Assembly: GCA_944548615.1 (NCBI GenBank)
Contig: OX155960.1
Coordinates: 8,862,029-8,926,028 of the forward strand
Length of the DNA stretch: 64,000 bases
DNA from: Micropterix aruncella
Lineage: Eukaryota; Arthropoda; Insecta; Lepidoptera; Micropterigidae
Reading direction: 5' to 3'
The position numbers and the translations under genes were made by a program. The notes under the pieces were generated by a model. The model did not search any database. It was not told the origin of the DNA and worked only from the letters and a program-made list of their open reading frames with translations. This document shows positions 42,116-55,660 of this stretch, in pieces. Position 1 is the first letter of the stretch. Every line of letters begins with the position of its first letter.

Positions 42116-42589
42116 TTAAAATTAAAATAATTTTGTTCACGCTGCGAGAATACGCGCGGCGAACTGTCAAATCGCATACAAAACGTCACTGTGTGCGATC
42201 TTAATAACTTTGAAAAAAAAATATAAAACGCAATTTTCACAAGTACGAGTACTTATATCTATTTTTAAAGTGCTCTAGCGTTTTAAAGTATAATAAGCCA
42301 CCAAAAATCTTCATATTGATGTGCTAAAGCTCAATACCCTAGCCAAAAAAAAAAGATAAAATTCGAAATGACATTCATTTGAATACGGAATAAACAAAGC
42401 AAAAAAGCACACAAGCAAACACAGCGAAAAAGCACACAAGACGAAGAACTTTACATTTTGGAAAATAACTGAGGTCTCAATGAATAAAAAACAAACCACT
42501 CTCAGATACAAATGTGTCGAATTTTACAGATAGACAAGTTATAATTTTCAATATTCTGTTAAAAAATACCGTTCAGCAAACCAACAAAA

Positions 42590-43732
<1,143 letters not shown>

Positions 43733-43759
43733 TCACATGACCACATGATGCGGTGATTT

Positions 43760-44225
43760 TAAATGTCAAACGGCGATGGCCCATTTTCTGGGTTTTCTGC
43801 GGAGCGGCTGCTGCTGGGCATTTTAGTGGATTGCGTGCGTGGGCGACGTACAGCTGGGCCGGGTTGTTTACCTGCACTACTAGCCGCCTTCTGAAAAGTG
43901 TGTCGCTTGCCAAGAATCCGCGGGATCAACATTCGGATTCGTCGTCTGGTGCACTCACTGTGGCCGTTTTGGGGGGCGGGTGCGCGCGCGGGCCGCCCGG
44001 CCATCCTTACTGGTATTTATCGGGGGCATGGCGGGGACCGGGAGCGTTTGATCAGGCGATTTTCGTCGGGAAAGAGCTGCGCGGGCTATACGTTGCCGCA
44101 CGCAGGGAGGGACGAGAACAGTGCGGCGAACCCGGAATCCAATTTTAACAGTTGGCTGACAGACGCATGCGCGCCCAACATTACGGCGGGCTCGTCTCTA
44201 AAGGCGGACTTACACGAGATCAACT
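43760..44225. promoter_or_regulatory. GC-rich, CpG-rich island, possible promoter or non-coding first exon
   Basis: A unique stretch far richer in G+C and CpG than its surroundings (GGGCGGGTGCGCGCGCGGGC). Open frames on both strands lack family resemblance and repeats. Position upstream of FAM135 on the minus strand would suit a promoter or 5' UTR, but no transcript evidence is available. Confidence 0.3.
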
Positions 44226-44333
44226 TTTCACTCGGAAAATCGGAAATGTAGTGGGGACATTGGAGTATAGGGAATATATGCATTTTAGGAACCTTTCTCA
44301 AACAAATACTAGGTTCAATCATTGTAATGCTAA

Positions 44334-44497
44334 GGGCAGCGCCACACTGGTCCTACGTACGCATTAGGACATCTGGCCCTTGAATTTACAATCAGACCCA
44401 CATCCCACACAACTTTGCGTGGGATGGGTGTAATTTCATGCAAATTCAAGGGTAAGTAGACTTAATGCGTTGCGTACGTAGGACCAGTGCGCCAGCA
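44334..44497. mobile_element. Foldback MITE-like inverted repeat
   Basis: Left CGCCACACTGGTCCTACGTA and right TACGTAGGACCAGTGCGCC pair, as do CCCTTGAATTT / AAATTCAAGGG. A small inner hairpin (CATCCCAC / GTGGGATG) lies at the centre. About 164 bp in total, single copy in the window. Confidence 0.7.
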
Positions 44498-44499
44498 CC

Positions 44500-45435
44500 G
44501 TAAATCTAATAGGAAAAAACCTCGGATTTTTTGCATTATTTCGAGACTAAAGAATTAAGATTTACATACAAAAATAAATTATTATTTTTTTACTTAGTGT
44601 TTTTTTTTTTAAAACAATTAACTTATCCTACTGCCATTTACGTGTTTATGTATTATTTGAAGAAAAAAATTTAACAAAACCTTTTGAAATGTATGGGTTT
44701 GACGCTTCTTTGAATGCTTATATCTCGCTTATTTATTGAGGCCGAATAATGATTATTATAGATTCGGAATCAGCGTGGTGAATATAGTAGGTGACCTTAA
44801 AGAATCAACAACGTAGAACAGGTTCCTATATTGCATTAATACCGAGTACGAGTATTTTCCAAGTATTTTCCGGAGTACGTGGAGCCCGTCTCTGAAATGC
44901 TTTACCCACACATGTAAGGACAGCACCGAGTTTGTATTGCTTCAAACGCAGGCTCAAAGAACTTACGCCCATAAATTTCCCTCCTTTTCCCTCCCCCTCC
45001 CTCTTCCCTGCGTCATTATAGGTTTATTGTGTTTTAAAAAAAAGTGATATGTTTTATTTTCTGCTGGATTTAAATGTTAGGTAAATACGAGTTGCCGTTA
45101 TAAATTAAATTTAGTAATCGATTATTTTTATTTTTACAATTTATATTTAGTAAACAAAAGAATGTCGACGGCCCAGGCGCGAAATCTTACCTAATTGTAA
45201 AGTTATTGGCTGTTTCTCTTTAACTTATTACTAATTTAGCGTTTTAGCTTTCGGGATGCGATAAAAGTACTCACTTGGTACTATCCTGTCATTTTTACTA
45301 ATAATAGCCGATATTGATACAGGTATATCGTTTGCAACATATTTTATATAAATGCCTTGTTTATAAATAAATTATCAACTGTATTATTTAAATAGGATGA
45401 AGTAAATCAGGTATTTTACAAAAAAAATAATAATA
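44500..45435. other. Mostly unassigned; repeat at 44885-44975
   Basis: 44885-44975 matches 2018-2100. The rest is AT-rich without recognised content. Confidence 0.4.
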
Positions 45436-45438
45436 AAA

Positions 45439-45600
45439 TAATAAACTCTTTATTTGCACTTAAAAAAGTATACAAAAAAGGCGAGCTTATTGCCACATGG
45501 CAATGTCTTACAGCTAACCTAAACATAGTGGTACATGCGCGCATAGTGAAAATAAAGATTATTACATAACATACAGACAAGTGGAAGAATTTAAGACTTT
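45439..45600 (-). mobile_element. LINE 3' UTR fragment
   Basis: Nearly identical to the 3' end of the LINE nested in the solo LTR (7771-7931): GGCGAGCTTATTGCCACATG, AGCTAACCTAAACATAGTGG, ACATACAGACAAGTGGAAGA. Truncated after GAATTTAAGACT. Confidence 0.8.
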
Positions 45601-45819
45601 AGTAAGAAAATAAATATTGATTAAAATATATAACTTTTTAGGCACGTAATTCAGCTTAGCTTGCATATAATGAAATGTTACACTTCTAATAAGCTTTCAT
45701 TCAGTATATGTGGCAAAGTGTTACGATAAACTTCACAAGTGGGTACGAAATTACCCATTCTCTCTTTGGAATTCTATGCAGGCTACTGTACATCCCCTCT
45801 AAGAATTACGAGGGGAAAG

Positions 45820-46300
45820 CTTTCGCGTACTACGACGGGCGGGCGGGCGGGCGGCCGTCTGGCTCGCTGCCAGACGGATGACAAAGTACGCCGCGCGCGG
45901 CTGCGATGGCTCGACGATCGACTATTATTTAATAATCTACTGTCGCTCTCGGTGCCAAAACATATATTTTACGACCTCAGAAGGTCGATTCGATTTAAAA
46001 AATAACCGATGGCAGAGAGAGCTGACTTATTTGGGCATTACGGAAAACGGTTGTGACGTAAACAAAATATCAGAGTTTTCGGGACATTTTGAAGATTCCA
46101 TACCAGTTTTTATAATTGATCCGTTCTTAAGGCGACATACTACCTGAGAAAAATATCTGAAATGGGCGGACCTGCGAATAAATAGTCTGCTGTAGGGTTT
46201 TTAACCAATAAAAATCCGTCGTTGACGAAGCGTCAGGCACAGTTTTCTCGTGCGTATGCGCCCGGTGGGCGGGCGGACACTAAACGTTTGATCGCAGCGC
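45820..46300. other. GC-rich patch with GGCG microsatellite
   Basis: GGGCGGGCGGGCGGGCGG at 45838-45855 and a second GC-rich spot near 46255-46310. No protein resemblance; could be a promoter-type region or old repeat. Confidence 0.3.
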
Positions 46301-47515
46301 TGACACTAAAACTATCTTTGCTGGTATAAGGGTATTAATGGTAAAGCATAGTTAGCGTAATTCTGAAAGCGCTCTCGCGTTTTAATTAATTTAGGGCCTA
46401 AATAAAAAATGTGGCTAAGCGCGACGCTAGACAATTAACCAGTCAATATAATTAAATTAAAATAAAACACACTCACCACAGGAGTAATCGCGCCTGAAAG
46501 TTTTGGAAATCAGTTTAAAGCGTGAATGTCCAAGGCAATAAGCAATTTTTTTGAGTCTAAATTATAAGCTGGTTAATTATTGAGGGATTCGCTATAAAAC
46601 TTTTTTTAAATTCGTGCCTTTAATTTTTTTCACAATCATGAAACGAAAGTTCTTCAGATATGGTCGTCCCCAGGTATCATGCCACCTTTCGCATCTTTAT
46701 TTATTTATATTTGGGGAACTTACAGTGGTTCATTAATTATTACATACAGGTTGAGATTTTAATTAGTGACATCATTGTAGTGGGTGAATTAGTACGATGA
46801 ACTAAACAAATTATATATAATAATAGATATGTACATAAGAACTACAGATAAATAATAATACCTAGTTATATATAATGATAAATATTACACAGTAAAGTAC
46901 TTATTGGACTATCCAAACAACAACAAAAAAGGTTTTTCCTGTGTTTAATCGTGCAAATTACGTAGCTTCAATATTTCCCCCTTCCCTGCACAACCCTGTA
47001 CGTCCTTACACAGTGACTGCTCTAACTATAATAAAATAACTAAAAAACTAATTTTCGTTATCTGATGTACATATACATTCCGTTATTTGAAAGAGCATTT
47101 CCAGTGTTAAATCACGAAGCTGTTTTTGCATCCAAAATAGAATTGAAATAGTGCAAACGGATATTTCAAGCGGCAGAAAATTTACTTCTAGAATGGGCGA
47201 TAATCCGAAACGCCAAAAGTTACACAGCTGTTTTTGCAGACGCACCGACATTATCACCTATCGTCCTATGTTTTTAAAGTTTTAAAACCGGTGCTTTACT
47301 TGTATCGATTTAATATAATGTGACGGATTTGCCCATACGTCTTCAGGTTTATTAAAAAAGAAAACCATGATATGAATGTTGTCAAATGTCATATCGTGGA
47401 AGGTAGGTTCTATCGTCTTAGGTACGGCAATAAAGTATGTTGCTATAGTAAATAATACGGCAGTTGAGCAGGGTTGACGGTTTGTATCAAGAATTGACCT
47501 AATAATGACAGTTTT
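46301..47515. other. Unassigned, with one MITE-D end
   Basis: 46750-46810 (TTTTAATTAGTGACATCATT, GTGGGTGAATTAGTACGA) is a single MITE-D terminus. Minus-strand frames at 47048-47257 and 47282-47533 are unrecognised and probably chance. Confidence 0.35.
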
Positions 47516-47516
47516 T

Positions 47517-47905
47517 TTTACGCGACTGCCCAATAAAAAGGAGTGTAATGTGTTCAGCGTTCATATATGTATGTTTTCCGTTTCTTTATTCCACCATAAC
47601 TTCTAAACGCTTGAACCTAGTTAGGTGTGTGGTATTGTTAGAATCGTTATGTCATACCGAGTGTCATAGAGACCTTATCTGTCCAAATATCCATTAAGTA
47701 GTTTTCTAAATATCCAAATGTCAATAAATTAACATAAATATATCGCCTTTTGTGTCAAATGGAAGGTCTGATTGAATACATTCCGGAAATGTACATGTAT
47801 CTATATGGATAAATACGTAAACCACAAAAAACGTAAAAAACCCATAATAAAAATATTTATAAATATATACAATAGTTTACTGTCTGTAACGGCAGTTGTG
47901 TTTTT
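47517..47905 (-). mobile_element. TIR element, family MITE-C, copy 3 (intact)
   Basis: Begins CGACTGCCCAATAAAAAGGA and ends CTGTCTGTAACGGCAGT. Interior GGTCTGATTGAATACATTCC and ATGTACATGTATCTATATGG match other copies. Confidence 0.7.
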
Positions 47906-48244
47906 ATTATTTTTATTATTTATGTATTTTCTCCTAGGCTAATTAAAAATGTATTATTATATAAAAGCATTGTTATTGAAACCTGACTGGAACCAATTAT
48001 AAATATGGTAAGATGGGGTAATGGCGGCCAGGGTTTCTCGAAAGTTACTAGTCATATGAAGTATTGGATTTGAGAAAGCTTTACTTAAAGTTCTGTTTGA
48101 ATTTCATACAATCCCAATTCTATTAGATTTTCTCGCAACAAGTGCATACGATAAGGCGACCTGTTGCCATCATAGGAAAACTTCCACATATGAGGACTTC
48201 TTTTGGTCAAAGGCATTTTATTGTTTTGAGTACGAAACTTATTA

Positions 48245-48915
48245 TTCGGAGATGTCGACTACAACGGGCGAACCCGTCACCTCAGGAAGTTTTAACGATA
48301 ATGATCGTGTGGTGAGCGTAGAAGACTTTGGGACGATACAAATCTACCGTCCAGTGAAGCTACGAACCTGCCAGATGCCAACGCCTTACGGTGAGGCACT
48401 AGGAAGATAGGAAGGTAACCCAGTGGGGCCACCTCGCCCCTGGCTCCAGCTTTGGCAGGATATATCCGTCTGGAATTAACCTTCAGGATGCTCCCGTCCT
48501 CCCGATTAAATACAGGAACCTCTACCGGTTGTATTACAGCGGTAATTCAATATGAATTTATCGCGGACCTAGTCGTCCTTTGCCCGTAATGCAACTCGGG
48601 ATTGGGTGGCCCATGGATCGTTTCAAGAGTGACATGATAACAGGTCAGCATCCCGGGGATCCCCCGCGGCTTAGGATACAGTATATTTCGTTAGTCTCCA
48701 CGCTCCTTCAGTAATAGTCAGAGGGCACAACCGATTGGCTCCCCCCCAGGGCAAAACCGATCCACCAGCAGTGAAGCCTGAGACGCGTGAGTCCTTCTCG
48801 AGGTAATCCCTCACACAAGGAGGCTACTGAATAGAAGCTGAATCTTGGGTTGGGCCGACACAAAAACACATTGGATCTTAGGGCCGAAGCTGAACTAAAA
48901 CAGTCGCTTACCGGC
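48245..48915 (-). mobile_element. GC-rich retroposon family R, inverted copy
   Basis: Reverse complement carries TTAAAACTTCCTGAGGTGAC and GGGTTCGCCCGTTGTAGTCG at 48253-48300 and continues through CTCCCGTCCTCCCGATTAAA to a 5'-like part near 48915. An inserted or diverged stretch replaces parts of the consensus. Confidence 0.6.
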
Positions 48916-49656
48916 ACGAAACTTATTATAAGATAATATTAAATCAATGCAGGCTAAAGGCTCTTTAAGAAGCTGAACCATATGGGGATAATAAATGGGT
49001 CGGGATAGGAGCTATACACTATTTGACTCCCTAGTTTGATTTGTAATGTTTTGACTAGGTCGGTATCAGTTTATCAGTTTATTATTACTATTTAGATTTT
49101 TATTTATTTATTTACTGATGTTGTATTTTAATATATTTAGCACTATTAACTATGAACTAACATTTACTACGTTTATTACTATAACTACATCTACATATTA
49201 CTACATATGATGAAGACTTCATTAATTTTGACTACATTTTAATATTTTTACTATCACTTTTTAGAGCTAATTTTGACATTTTAATTCAGATATTTATTAA
49301 TTTGAAATATTTTGGACCAATATAAACTAATCCTTTAATGCTAATTCCATCTAAAATATATTTTTCTAAACGATTTTACATGTTTTATTTATTACATTTA
49401 AGTGCATTATTTGATTTTGATTGATTTTTTAATTTTAATAATAACCAAATGTGTGCTTAGCTACAAAAAAAACTGGTACGCCTGCCTTAGTACAGGCCTA
49501 GGCCTAGTAAAGGGGCGTTGACGTAGTGATCAAGATGCTGTGTGCTTTCATTTTTGCTACTGGTTCAAAAACGAATATTGTGTAATGCTGCAGGAATGAG
49601 TATCTCGTGCTTTCCTGTATATTTACTTTATTAATGTATGATCTATTAGGACAACT
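48916..49656. other. AT-rich DNA with LINE tail
   Basis: 49470-49510 (GTACGCCTGCCTTAGTACAG) resembles the tails near 34620 and 38900. Otherwise unassigned. Confidence 0.4.
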
Positions 49657-49730
49657 TTAACCCTTCAGGCACCGCGACTGCGATATCGCAGTCAAACTGA
49701 GGGTTAACCGCGAGTCGCGAGGCCTGAATA
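49657..49730. mobile_element. Minimal TTAA-bounded palindromic piggyBac-type end
   Basis: TTAA at 49657-49660 and 49704-49707. CCCTTCAGGCACCGC then the perfect 18-bp palindrome GACTGCGATATCGCAGTC (49676-49693), then AGGGTTAA. A mirror GCGAGTCGCGAGGCCTGAA follows, pairing with the left end. Confidence 0.55.
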
Positions 49731-49916
49731 TACATATATTCATAATTCTCTTCAGATCACTACAATAAAAGTATCCCAGCTAGGGGCCTATTCTAGAAAA
49801 AAAACCACGATAAATTAATGGCCCACGTAAATCAATTTGACCACAGGCAAATTTTGAATGTTAAATTTTTCAAGAATCAACCTTTTGCTCTTGTCCAAAT
49901 TGATATTTTGTATGTG

Positions 49917-51249
49917 TTAACACTAGAAGGACCAAGATTTTCCGTCCCCTTTAAGCACCAAGCGGGGTCAAAATCAAAATCAAAATCAAAATGTTCTTTA
50001 TTCATATAGACACAATTCAATATTATTTTTAATTTATGTTCTTATGATGCATCCAAGCCTTACTGCCAAGGCGTTTAGTCATTTACATAATCAGATATTG
50101 TATAGTATGCAATTTTATACAAGTTTACCTTATTTTGATATTATTATATAGTCTTTAGTATAAACTTCTCTGCAAGAAATTAAGATTGAAGTATCTTCTT
50201 TCATTTCATTGTGCATTGGAGGTTTTTTATTTTTATTTCGATTTAATGGCTCGTTGATAACTAACGCAGCCTAATAATGTCATATTTTAAATGTTGGAAA
50301 CGTTCGAAATTTTGAATTATTTCGTGACGTCATCCTCCATTTATGAAACGGCCTTTGCCGATGTGATCAAAGTGTTTTATTTTAGTTTTTTCGCTTTAAT
50401 TCGCCTCAATTGGAGTCATTTTGTGTTGCAAAAGGAAAAGCTCGATTTTTGAGATATATGGATGATGAGTGATCGTTCGTCGACGGTAAAGGGACCCATA
50501 AACTAACATGCACAGTCGAAAGTCGTGCACATCGGTAAGTATATCTCATTCAAACATAAGCGTTTCCCAATCCAAGCTGGGATTTCCTTCGCTGCTATTC
50601 AAGTAGCTTTTACTAATTTTATTTTACAGCGAATCATCATCCTGGAGACATTCCTCGCGCCCTGTTCCCGCAATGCCCTGTAGCTCGAGAGTAAAGCTAC
50701 TGGTTGGTATACTGTGATTGAGACTTGTTTCGCTGGGTATTCCCCACCGACGAGACGGTTATTCCCCTATCACCGCTCGCTGCAGCGCGCCGCGATGGCA
50801 ATAGGCTATTTTCCCGAAGCCCAAAGATAATATAATAAATAATGCCGAAGCCCACAACTCGTCACGTGTTGATGTAAGCTCTAGGTGCATAATATGCTTA
50901 TCGCTAAGGTTTTCGGCATTTTTGCGAAAATATTTTCATGAATTTGTCGTTATAAATTAACAGTGTACTGTTTGCTTCCCCAATAATATCGGAACACAGA
51001 TATATTATGGCAGAAGATGATATCCAGCCGTTAAACCAGTGCTTGGACAGCGCATATAAGCAAATACCCTATTGGGGTCAATTGACCCCGCTGGGTCCTT
51101 AAAGGTTATTTTTAAAAAATTGCCGTTTTTTTTCGCGCAAAGATTCTGAAAAAAATTGGGGCTGATTTAGGGTCAAAATGAATAAAAGAAAATGTGGGAG
51201 TGGCGGTCGTTTGAACGTGCCGAAGCGCCCCCCTTCCTTCTAGCGTTAA
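49917..51249. mobile_element. piggyBac-like non-autonomous element, about 1.3 kb
   Basis: TTAA at 49917-49920 and 51246-51249; left CACTAGAAGGACCAAG, right (reverse) CGCTAGAAGGAAGG, close to the classical CCCTAGAAGG piggyBac terminus. The near-right region holds the palindrome GGGGTCAATTGACCCC (51074-51089). The left region has the half-site AGCGGGGTCAA followed by an (AAAATC)n-started LINE tail (49968-50080). No transposase. Confidence 0.55.
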
Positions 51250-51273
51250 TGTATTCATAACCCAAAATCATTG

Positions 51274-52115
51274 ATTATATAGTGTATTAGATTGCTCAGC
51301 GTCACACTACGATTTGGCGACAAGGATTTTACTGAGAAACGTAACTTGTAGAGGCCCTCATAGCTCCAAATAAAAAATAATAATCTTCTCTTATTATGTT
51401 CAACATGGCGGCGTTCATGGTATAATAGTATGGCGGTGCACTGTAGATGACGCTCTAAGCACGTGTATAAAGTATAAAATAATAATAAAATTACAAAAAA
51501 AAACATGTCTTTTATTATAAATATAAATAAAATACAAACGGATCTGCCATTGAATTCACCGACCGAAGTCGGGCCCATCATATAGTGTTATTACACTTCT
51601 GGGGGGTGAGCAGTGGATTCCGGACTAACAACCGGCTGTGGTAGGTTTAGGACAGCTGTCTTGCCACATGTGAGCGTTCACCTTACCACCCATTCACTCT
51701 CCCTTCGAAGCCATAGAATTTGAGATGCGGAAATCGCGGTTTTCGATATTTTTTCTAAGAAGGAGTTGATTATTTTCCTGAAGAGACCAAGATCTTTAAA
51801 AAGGAGAAACAGAGATTTAGCTGGCAGGCCACGGCCATTAGTATTATTTATATGAAAATGTATTTTTTAATTTAGTTTACAGGTTTCTATACGTAATAAT
51901 TACGCGCTTTAATGTTCAGATAGACTAGTAGATGCCATTCTATCTCTCTGTATTATTTTTGTCATGTAATCATGTCATGTAAAAATGCGATAGATGCACT
52001 AATAATTTAATGTTAAATTATTGGGTTTTATAATCGATTAATCCCTTTAAAAAACATTAATTATCAACGCAATTATAGATGGCCATATACGCTGTTACTA
52101 GTTTCGCTGTCAATG
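51274..52115. mobile_element. TIR element, family MITE-1, copy 5, with nested RLE-LINE fragment
   Basis: Left TTATATAGTGTATTAGATTG and family body (CATGGCGGCGTTCATGGTAT, AATTACGCGCTTTAATGTTC, TGTCAATGCTATT). Right end lost. An inverted RLE-LINE piece occupies about 51500-51830; its minus-strand coding part reads LFKDLGLFRKIINSFLEKIS then ASQILWLRRESEWVVR. Confidence 0.7.
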
Positions 52116-52198
52116 CTATTTACCGTACATGAGGGCAACTATGGCCATTTGAATGTTTTAAAAAATATCTTTTTCAAAAGAGAGGCCGTCATTCCTCC

Positions 52199-53056
52199 CA
52201 GGCGCGGATCTACGTCTTGTTTTGGGGAGGGGAGGGGGCGGACAGTGGGTTGGGTTTCTGTCTATAGATAGTTAAAATAAATTATAGTGTGAATTTAGGG
52301 CATCCAATATGCTGAATAGACATAGGTAATTGAGTAACTAAGGATTATAAAAAGGGAAAAGACATAATGAATACACTCGTACGTTTTTATTTTACTTCTA
52401 AATGAACAATGAACAAATGATACATAATAGTGCATAACACAGAATTAAATTACAAATTGCAGTTTCCGGTGTTTTTTCTTTGCAAATCTTTCAATTATCT
52501 TCTCTTTGTCTACTGGAATATCAAAATGAATATGCAGGAGTGCCAACCCTGTTAATCTATCCTCTACCATCGTGGATCGTAGACAGGTTTTTAGTCGCCT
52601 CAGAGTTGAAAAACTTCTTTCGGCAGTCGCCACACTTACGGGCAAGGAGGCCATGATAAGGATGAGGCAATGTATGCCAGAGTAGATGAATTCGTTGGCC
52701 AGATCTAGAACATCTAGAATATTTTTTGGTTCCGAATAAGCGGGTTTATTTCTCTTTTCCCTTTTAAAACTTTCTTTTCAGGTCTTGTATTCGCCCAGAA
52801 CTCCTGCCGCGTGAACTCCTAGGAGACTCTTATGCTCTCTAACAAGATCTGCTACTACATTTGAGTGATCACTATCGTCTTTTATTATTACCGATGGCAT
52901 TATAGTGTTAAAATTATAAACCTTTAAGGTTTCGGGTGGCAGTCGATTTTTGAGGTCGTTTATGACATTGTCCAGTAGCGGGATATTTTTTTTCAATCCT
53001 CGTTGGGGGGGGGGGGGGGCGGTCGCCCCCTCCGCCCTCCCATAGATCCGCGCCTG
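52199..53056 (-). mobile_element. hAT element (858 bp) with transposase remnant
   Basis: Perfect 14-bp terminal inverted repeats CAGGCGCGGATCTA, with an exact 8-bp target duplication ATTCCTCC (52191-52198, 53057-53064). The minus strand encodes LANEFIYSGIHCLILIMASL, PVSVATAERSFSTLRRLKTC and LRSTMVEDRLTGLALLHIHF, the dimerisation domain at the C-terminus of hAT transposases (SVATAERSFS-LRR-K---R--M---RL--LAL). The N-terminal half is deleted and a poly-G tract lies near the right end. Confidence 0.93.
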
Positions 53057-53329
53057 ATTCCTCCACTGTTGCATAATAATTCTAAAAACGTACAAAATTG
53101 CGTCACTTCAAAATTTTGGAAAGTTTTTGATTGTGTTTCAGTATTCAGTATTCAAGGGAAGGAGGTTTGACATGACGTGACACCGTAATGACCGTATTGG
53201 GAATGGAAAACTTTTTGGTCAGTTTATTAGTTATTACGGCGGTTTGTAAATATTATTTGTGTAGCTTAAATATGAGATATCCCAACCAAAATTTCACAAT
53301 GTGATTTCGGCCCAACAATGCATCTACAG

Positions 53330-53668
53330 GGTGAGTTTTTAATTAGTGCCATCCTTTAAGTGGGTGAATCAGTACGAGCAAATAAGCAACTCTTAATATT
53401 TTATTTTTATAAAAAACAAAAAGAAATATTCGTTTTGTTAAACTTGACTGGTGAATAAAAGTTTGACAAGCGTTGAGCGCGCTGCAATATCTAAAAATAG
53501 GTAAAATATCGCGTATAAACAATATTCGAGATATTTCACCTACCGCTAGATGGCGCAAGGTGTTCAATTCTTTTCATACTATTTTGAAACATTTTTTTTA
53601 TTTATTTTTTTCATTTTTAAAAAGTTAAAAGTTGATTATTTGCTTGTATTGATTGGCCTTCACTTCAA
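53330..53668. mobile_element. TIR element, family MITE-D, copy 3
   Basis: GGGTGAGTTTTTAATTAGTG, GGGTGAATCAGTACGAGCAA, GGTAAAATATCGCG and CACCTACCGCTAGATGGCGC follow the family. The right terminus is diverged. Confidence 0.6.
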
Positions 53669-53669
53669 A

Positions 53670-54060
53670 GTTTTATTAAAATCTCTGTCATAAGGGAACC
53701 TAAAACGGGTTATCGTAATTGAATGCCATACAGAATCTCGTGTTTGTGCTGTTGACTGTTGAGGAGTTCCTTCGTTGGAAGCCAACCTTGGGTGCAGCAG
53801 ACCTGTCACGGTACAACTTAGAACGCTAAGAAACTTAGAAAATAGCAAAATTTGAATGCGTATACAAAATTTCCTTTCTGTGCTGTTGACCGTTGAGGAG
53901 TCCCCTCGTCGGGAGTCAACCCTGGGTGCAGTAGCTATGAGATGGTGACTTATAGAACGGGCTATCATAATTGAATGAGTATACAAAATTATGTGTCTGT
54001 GCTGTTGACCGTTATAGAAGCGTAGCCTCGTCGGGAGCCGATCCTGGTTGTGGAGTCAGG
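53670..54060. repeat. Dispersed repeat, inverted relative of 41548-42115
   Basis: GTGCTGTTGACTGTTGAGGA, GTTGACCGTTGAGGAG and AACGGGCTATCATAATTGAA repeat in order, with three tandem-like units of about 150 bp. Confidence 0.6.
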
Positions 54061-54067
54061 TCGGGAG

Positions 54068-54735
54068 TTAATGGGCCCTTGCTGAGTTGCCCACGAAGAC
54101 CCATTCTGTTCAGGGTCGGTCATACTCACGGGTCAACACCTATCCGACGGCCTCCAACGCGTAAAGTGCGAGCCTGGGTTGGACTCTGGCCTTATGGTCA
54201 GTTTCCCCTAGGAATCAAACTTCTGGCGCTCCTGGACGGTCTGCGCACCGTGCGGCGTAAGCTAATCGACTGTGCACTCTGACTAACAGTCGGGGGAGTC
54301 TGGAAGCTGTACTGTTTCCTATAGAGCGGGGGTGGTTGCAGACCTTACGGCGACTATTCTTGAAATGACCATCGGCCATCCGATCCTGGGTGAAGAGCCG
54401 GGCAAAGGACGCTGTGGTCCGCGATAGATTCGGTAAACACCGTTTCACCGCTTCGTAAGGGAGAGGACCGCGCAAGCGACCTCGAACTCGTAACCTATCG
54501 AGAGACCGGAGTAATCTGGTCACAATTGGAAGTAAGGGCGTGAGTGTCGGCCCGCCAGGTAACATTCCTGGCTATCTCGCGGTTAAGGCGTTGGCCTCTT
54601 ACGGGCTTGTGGCGTAGCTAGACGGTGGACTGTTTCGTCCCCGAGTCTTCTACGTTCACTTCCAGGGAGATAGAACGACTAATCGTTAAAACTTCCTGTG
54701 GTGACGGGCTCGCCCGCTGTAGTCGACAACCCAAG
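54068..54735 (+). mobile_element. GC-rich retroposon family R, copy
   Basis: Starts TTAATGGGCCC and ends CCCGCTGTAGTCGACA. Blocks in order: AGGGTCGGTCATACTCACGG, GACGGTCTGCGCACCGTGCG, AACAGTCGGGGGAGTCTGGA, GTCGGCCCGCCAGG, TGGCGTAGCTAGACGG and ATCGTTAAAACTTCC. Minus-strand frames with NLSRT-ASF-RL and VHSRLA shared with 57153-57563 look like conserved DNA rather than protein. Confidence 0.7.
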
Positions 54736-54884
54736 TTGTAGAGTCAGGTCATTCTCACCATAACAATGCATTGTCATCGGAACCGAACCAACATGTAAAA
54801 TTTATATTTCACAGGATAAGAGGAAGTGGTTCTAATTCAGCTTGAAAGATTTTAACTAAACAAAATAGCATACTGACAAACATT

Positions 54885-55040
54885 AGAATAGAATAGAATA
54901 GAATAACTTTATTGTGCTATAAAAACATAACTTAATGAATATTACGCTGGTTTTATAAAAAAGACATTTTATGCACAAATGGCGGACTTATCGCTATAGC
55001 GATATCTTACAGTCAACCATTAAACATTGCAAGGTAAATA
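54885..55040 (-). mobile_element. LINE 3' end with TAGAA microsatellite
   Basis: TAGAATAGAATAGAATAGAA then CTTTATTGTGC and AATGGCGGACTTATCGCTAT, related in layout to 7771 and 45439 (poly(A)-side TTTATT, then GGCGGACTTAT). Confidence 0.5.
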
Positions 55041-55660
55041 AACGCCAGTAAAAATGAAACTCCAAGACAGAAAAATTAAAGTAATTTATATTTTCACTAT
55101 TAACATTTTTTACCATAACAACATGAAATGACTAATTTCCTTAAATACTTATTTAATTACATCGGTTCGTTTAATTATATCGACGGTGAAAATAAAATCA
55201 ATGCTTTTTAAATTACAAGATATATACATATACAAAAATATTTTAAGATTTACACTTTTTAAACACAAAATAAAATCACCGGTTTTAAAAATATACATTT
55301 TTGTTAACAAATAAGTTATGATGATTTAAGAAATAAATAGGCTATTCTTGACCACAGTTATTGCAAAAAATCAACCTAAATAATCTACTTCAAAATGAGA
55401 AATAAATCTAGTCAATTTTCGATGATCAGAATCAGGCCAGTGATATATTATATAAATCATAACCTGGAACTAGGTAGGTCAAGAGGATGCACTGCTGTAA
55501 CGAAAGAATCTATCTCTTAAAACTACGTACATAATCTATTTTGTATAGATAAAGGTAGAGTTTCGATTTGATTTTTAAAAAGGGCAATTTCTTGGACCCG
55601 ATTGGGTTTCCGCCATTTTTATTGAAAACATTGTTTACATGGAAACATGCATTATAAAAT
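55041..55660. other. No recognised feature
   Basis: AT-rich; nothing matched. Confidence 0.35.

Noticed and set aside
43753..44251. Open frames of 81-131 codons in the GC-rich island
   Set aside because: Overlapping frames on both strands without domain or repeat resemblance; expected by chance in GC-rich DNA with few stops.
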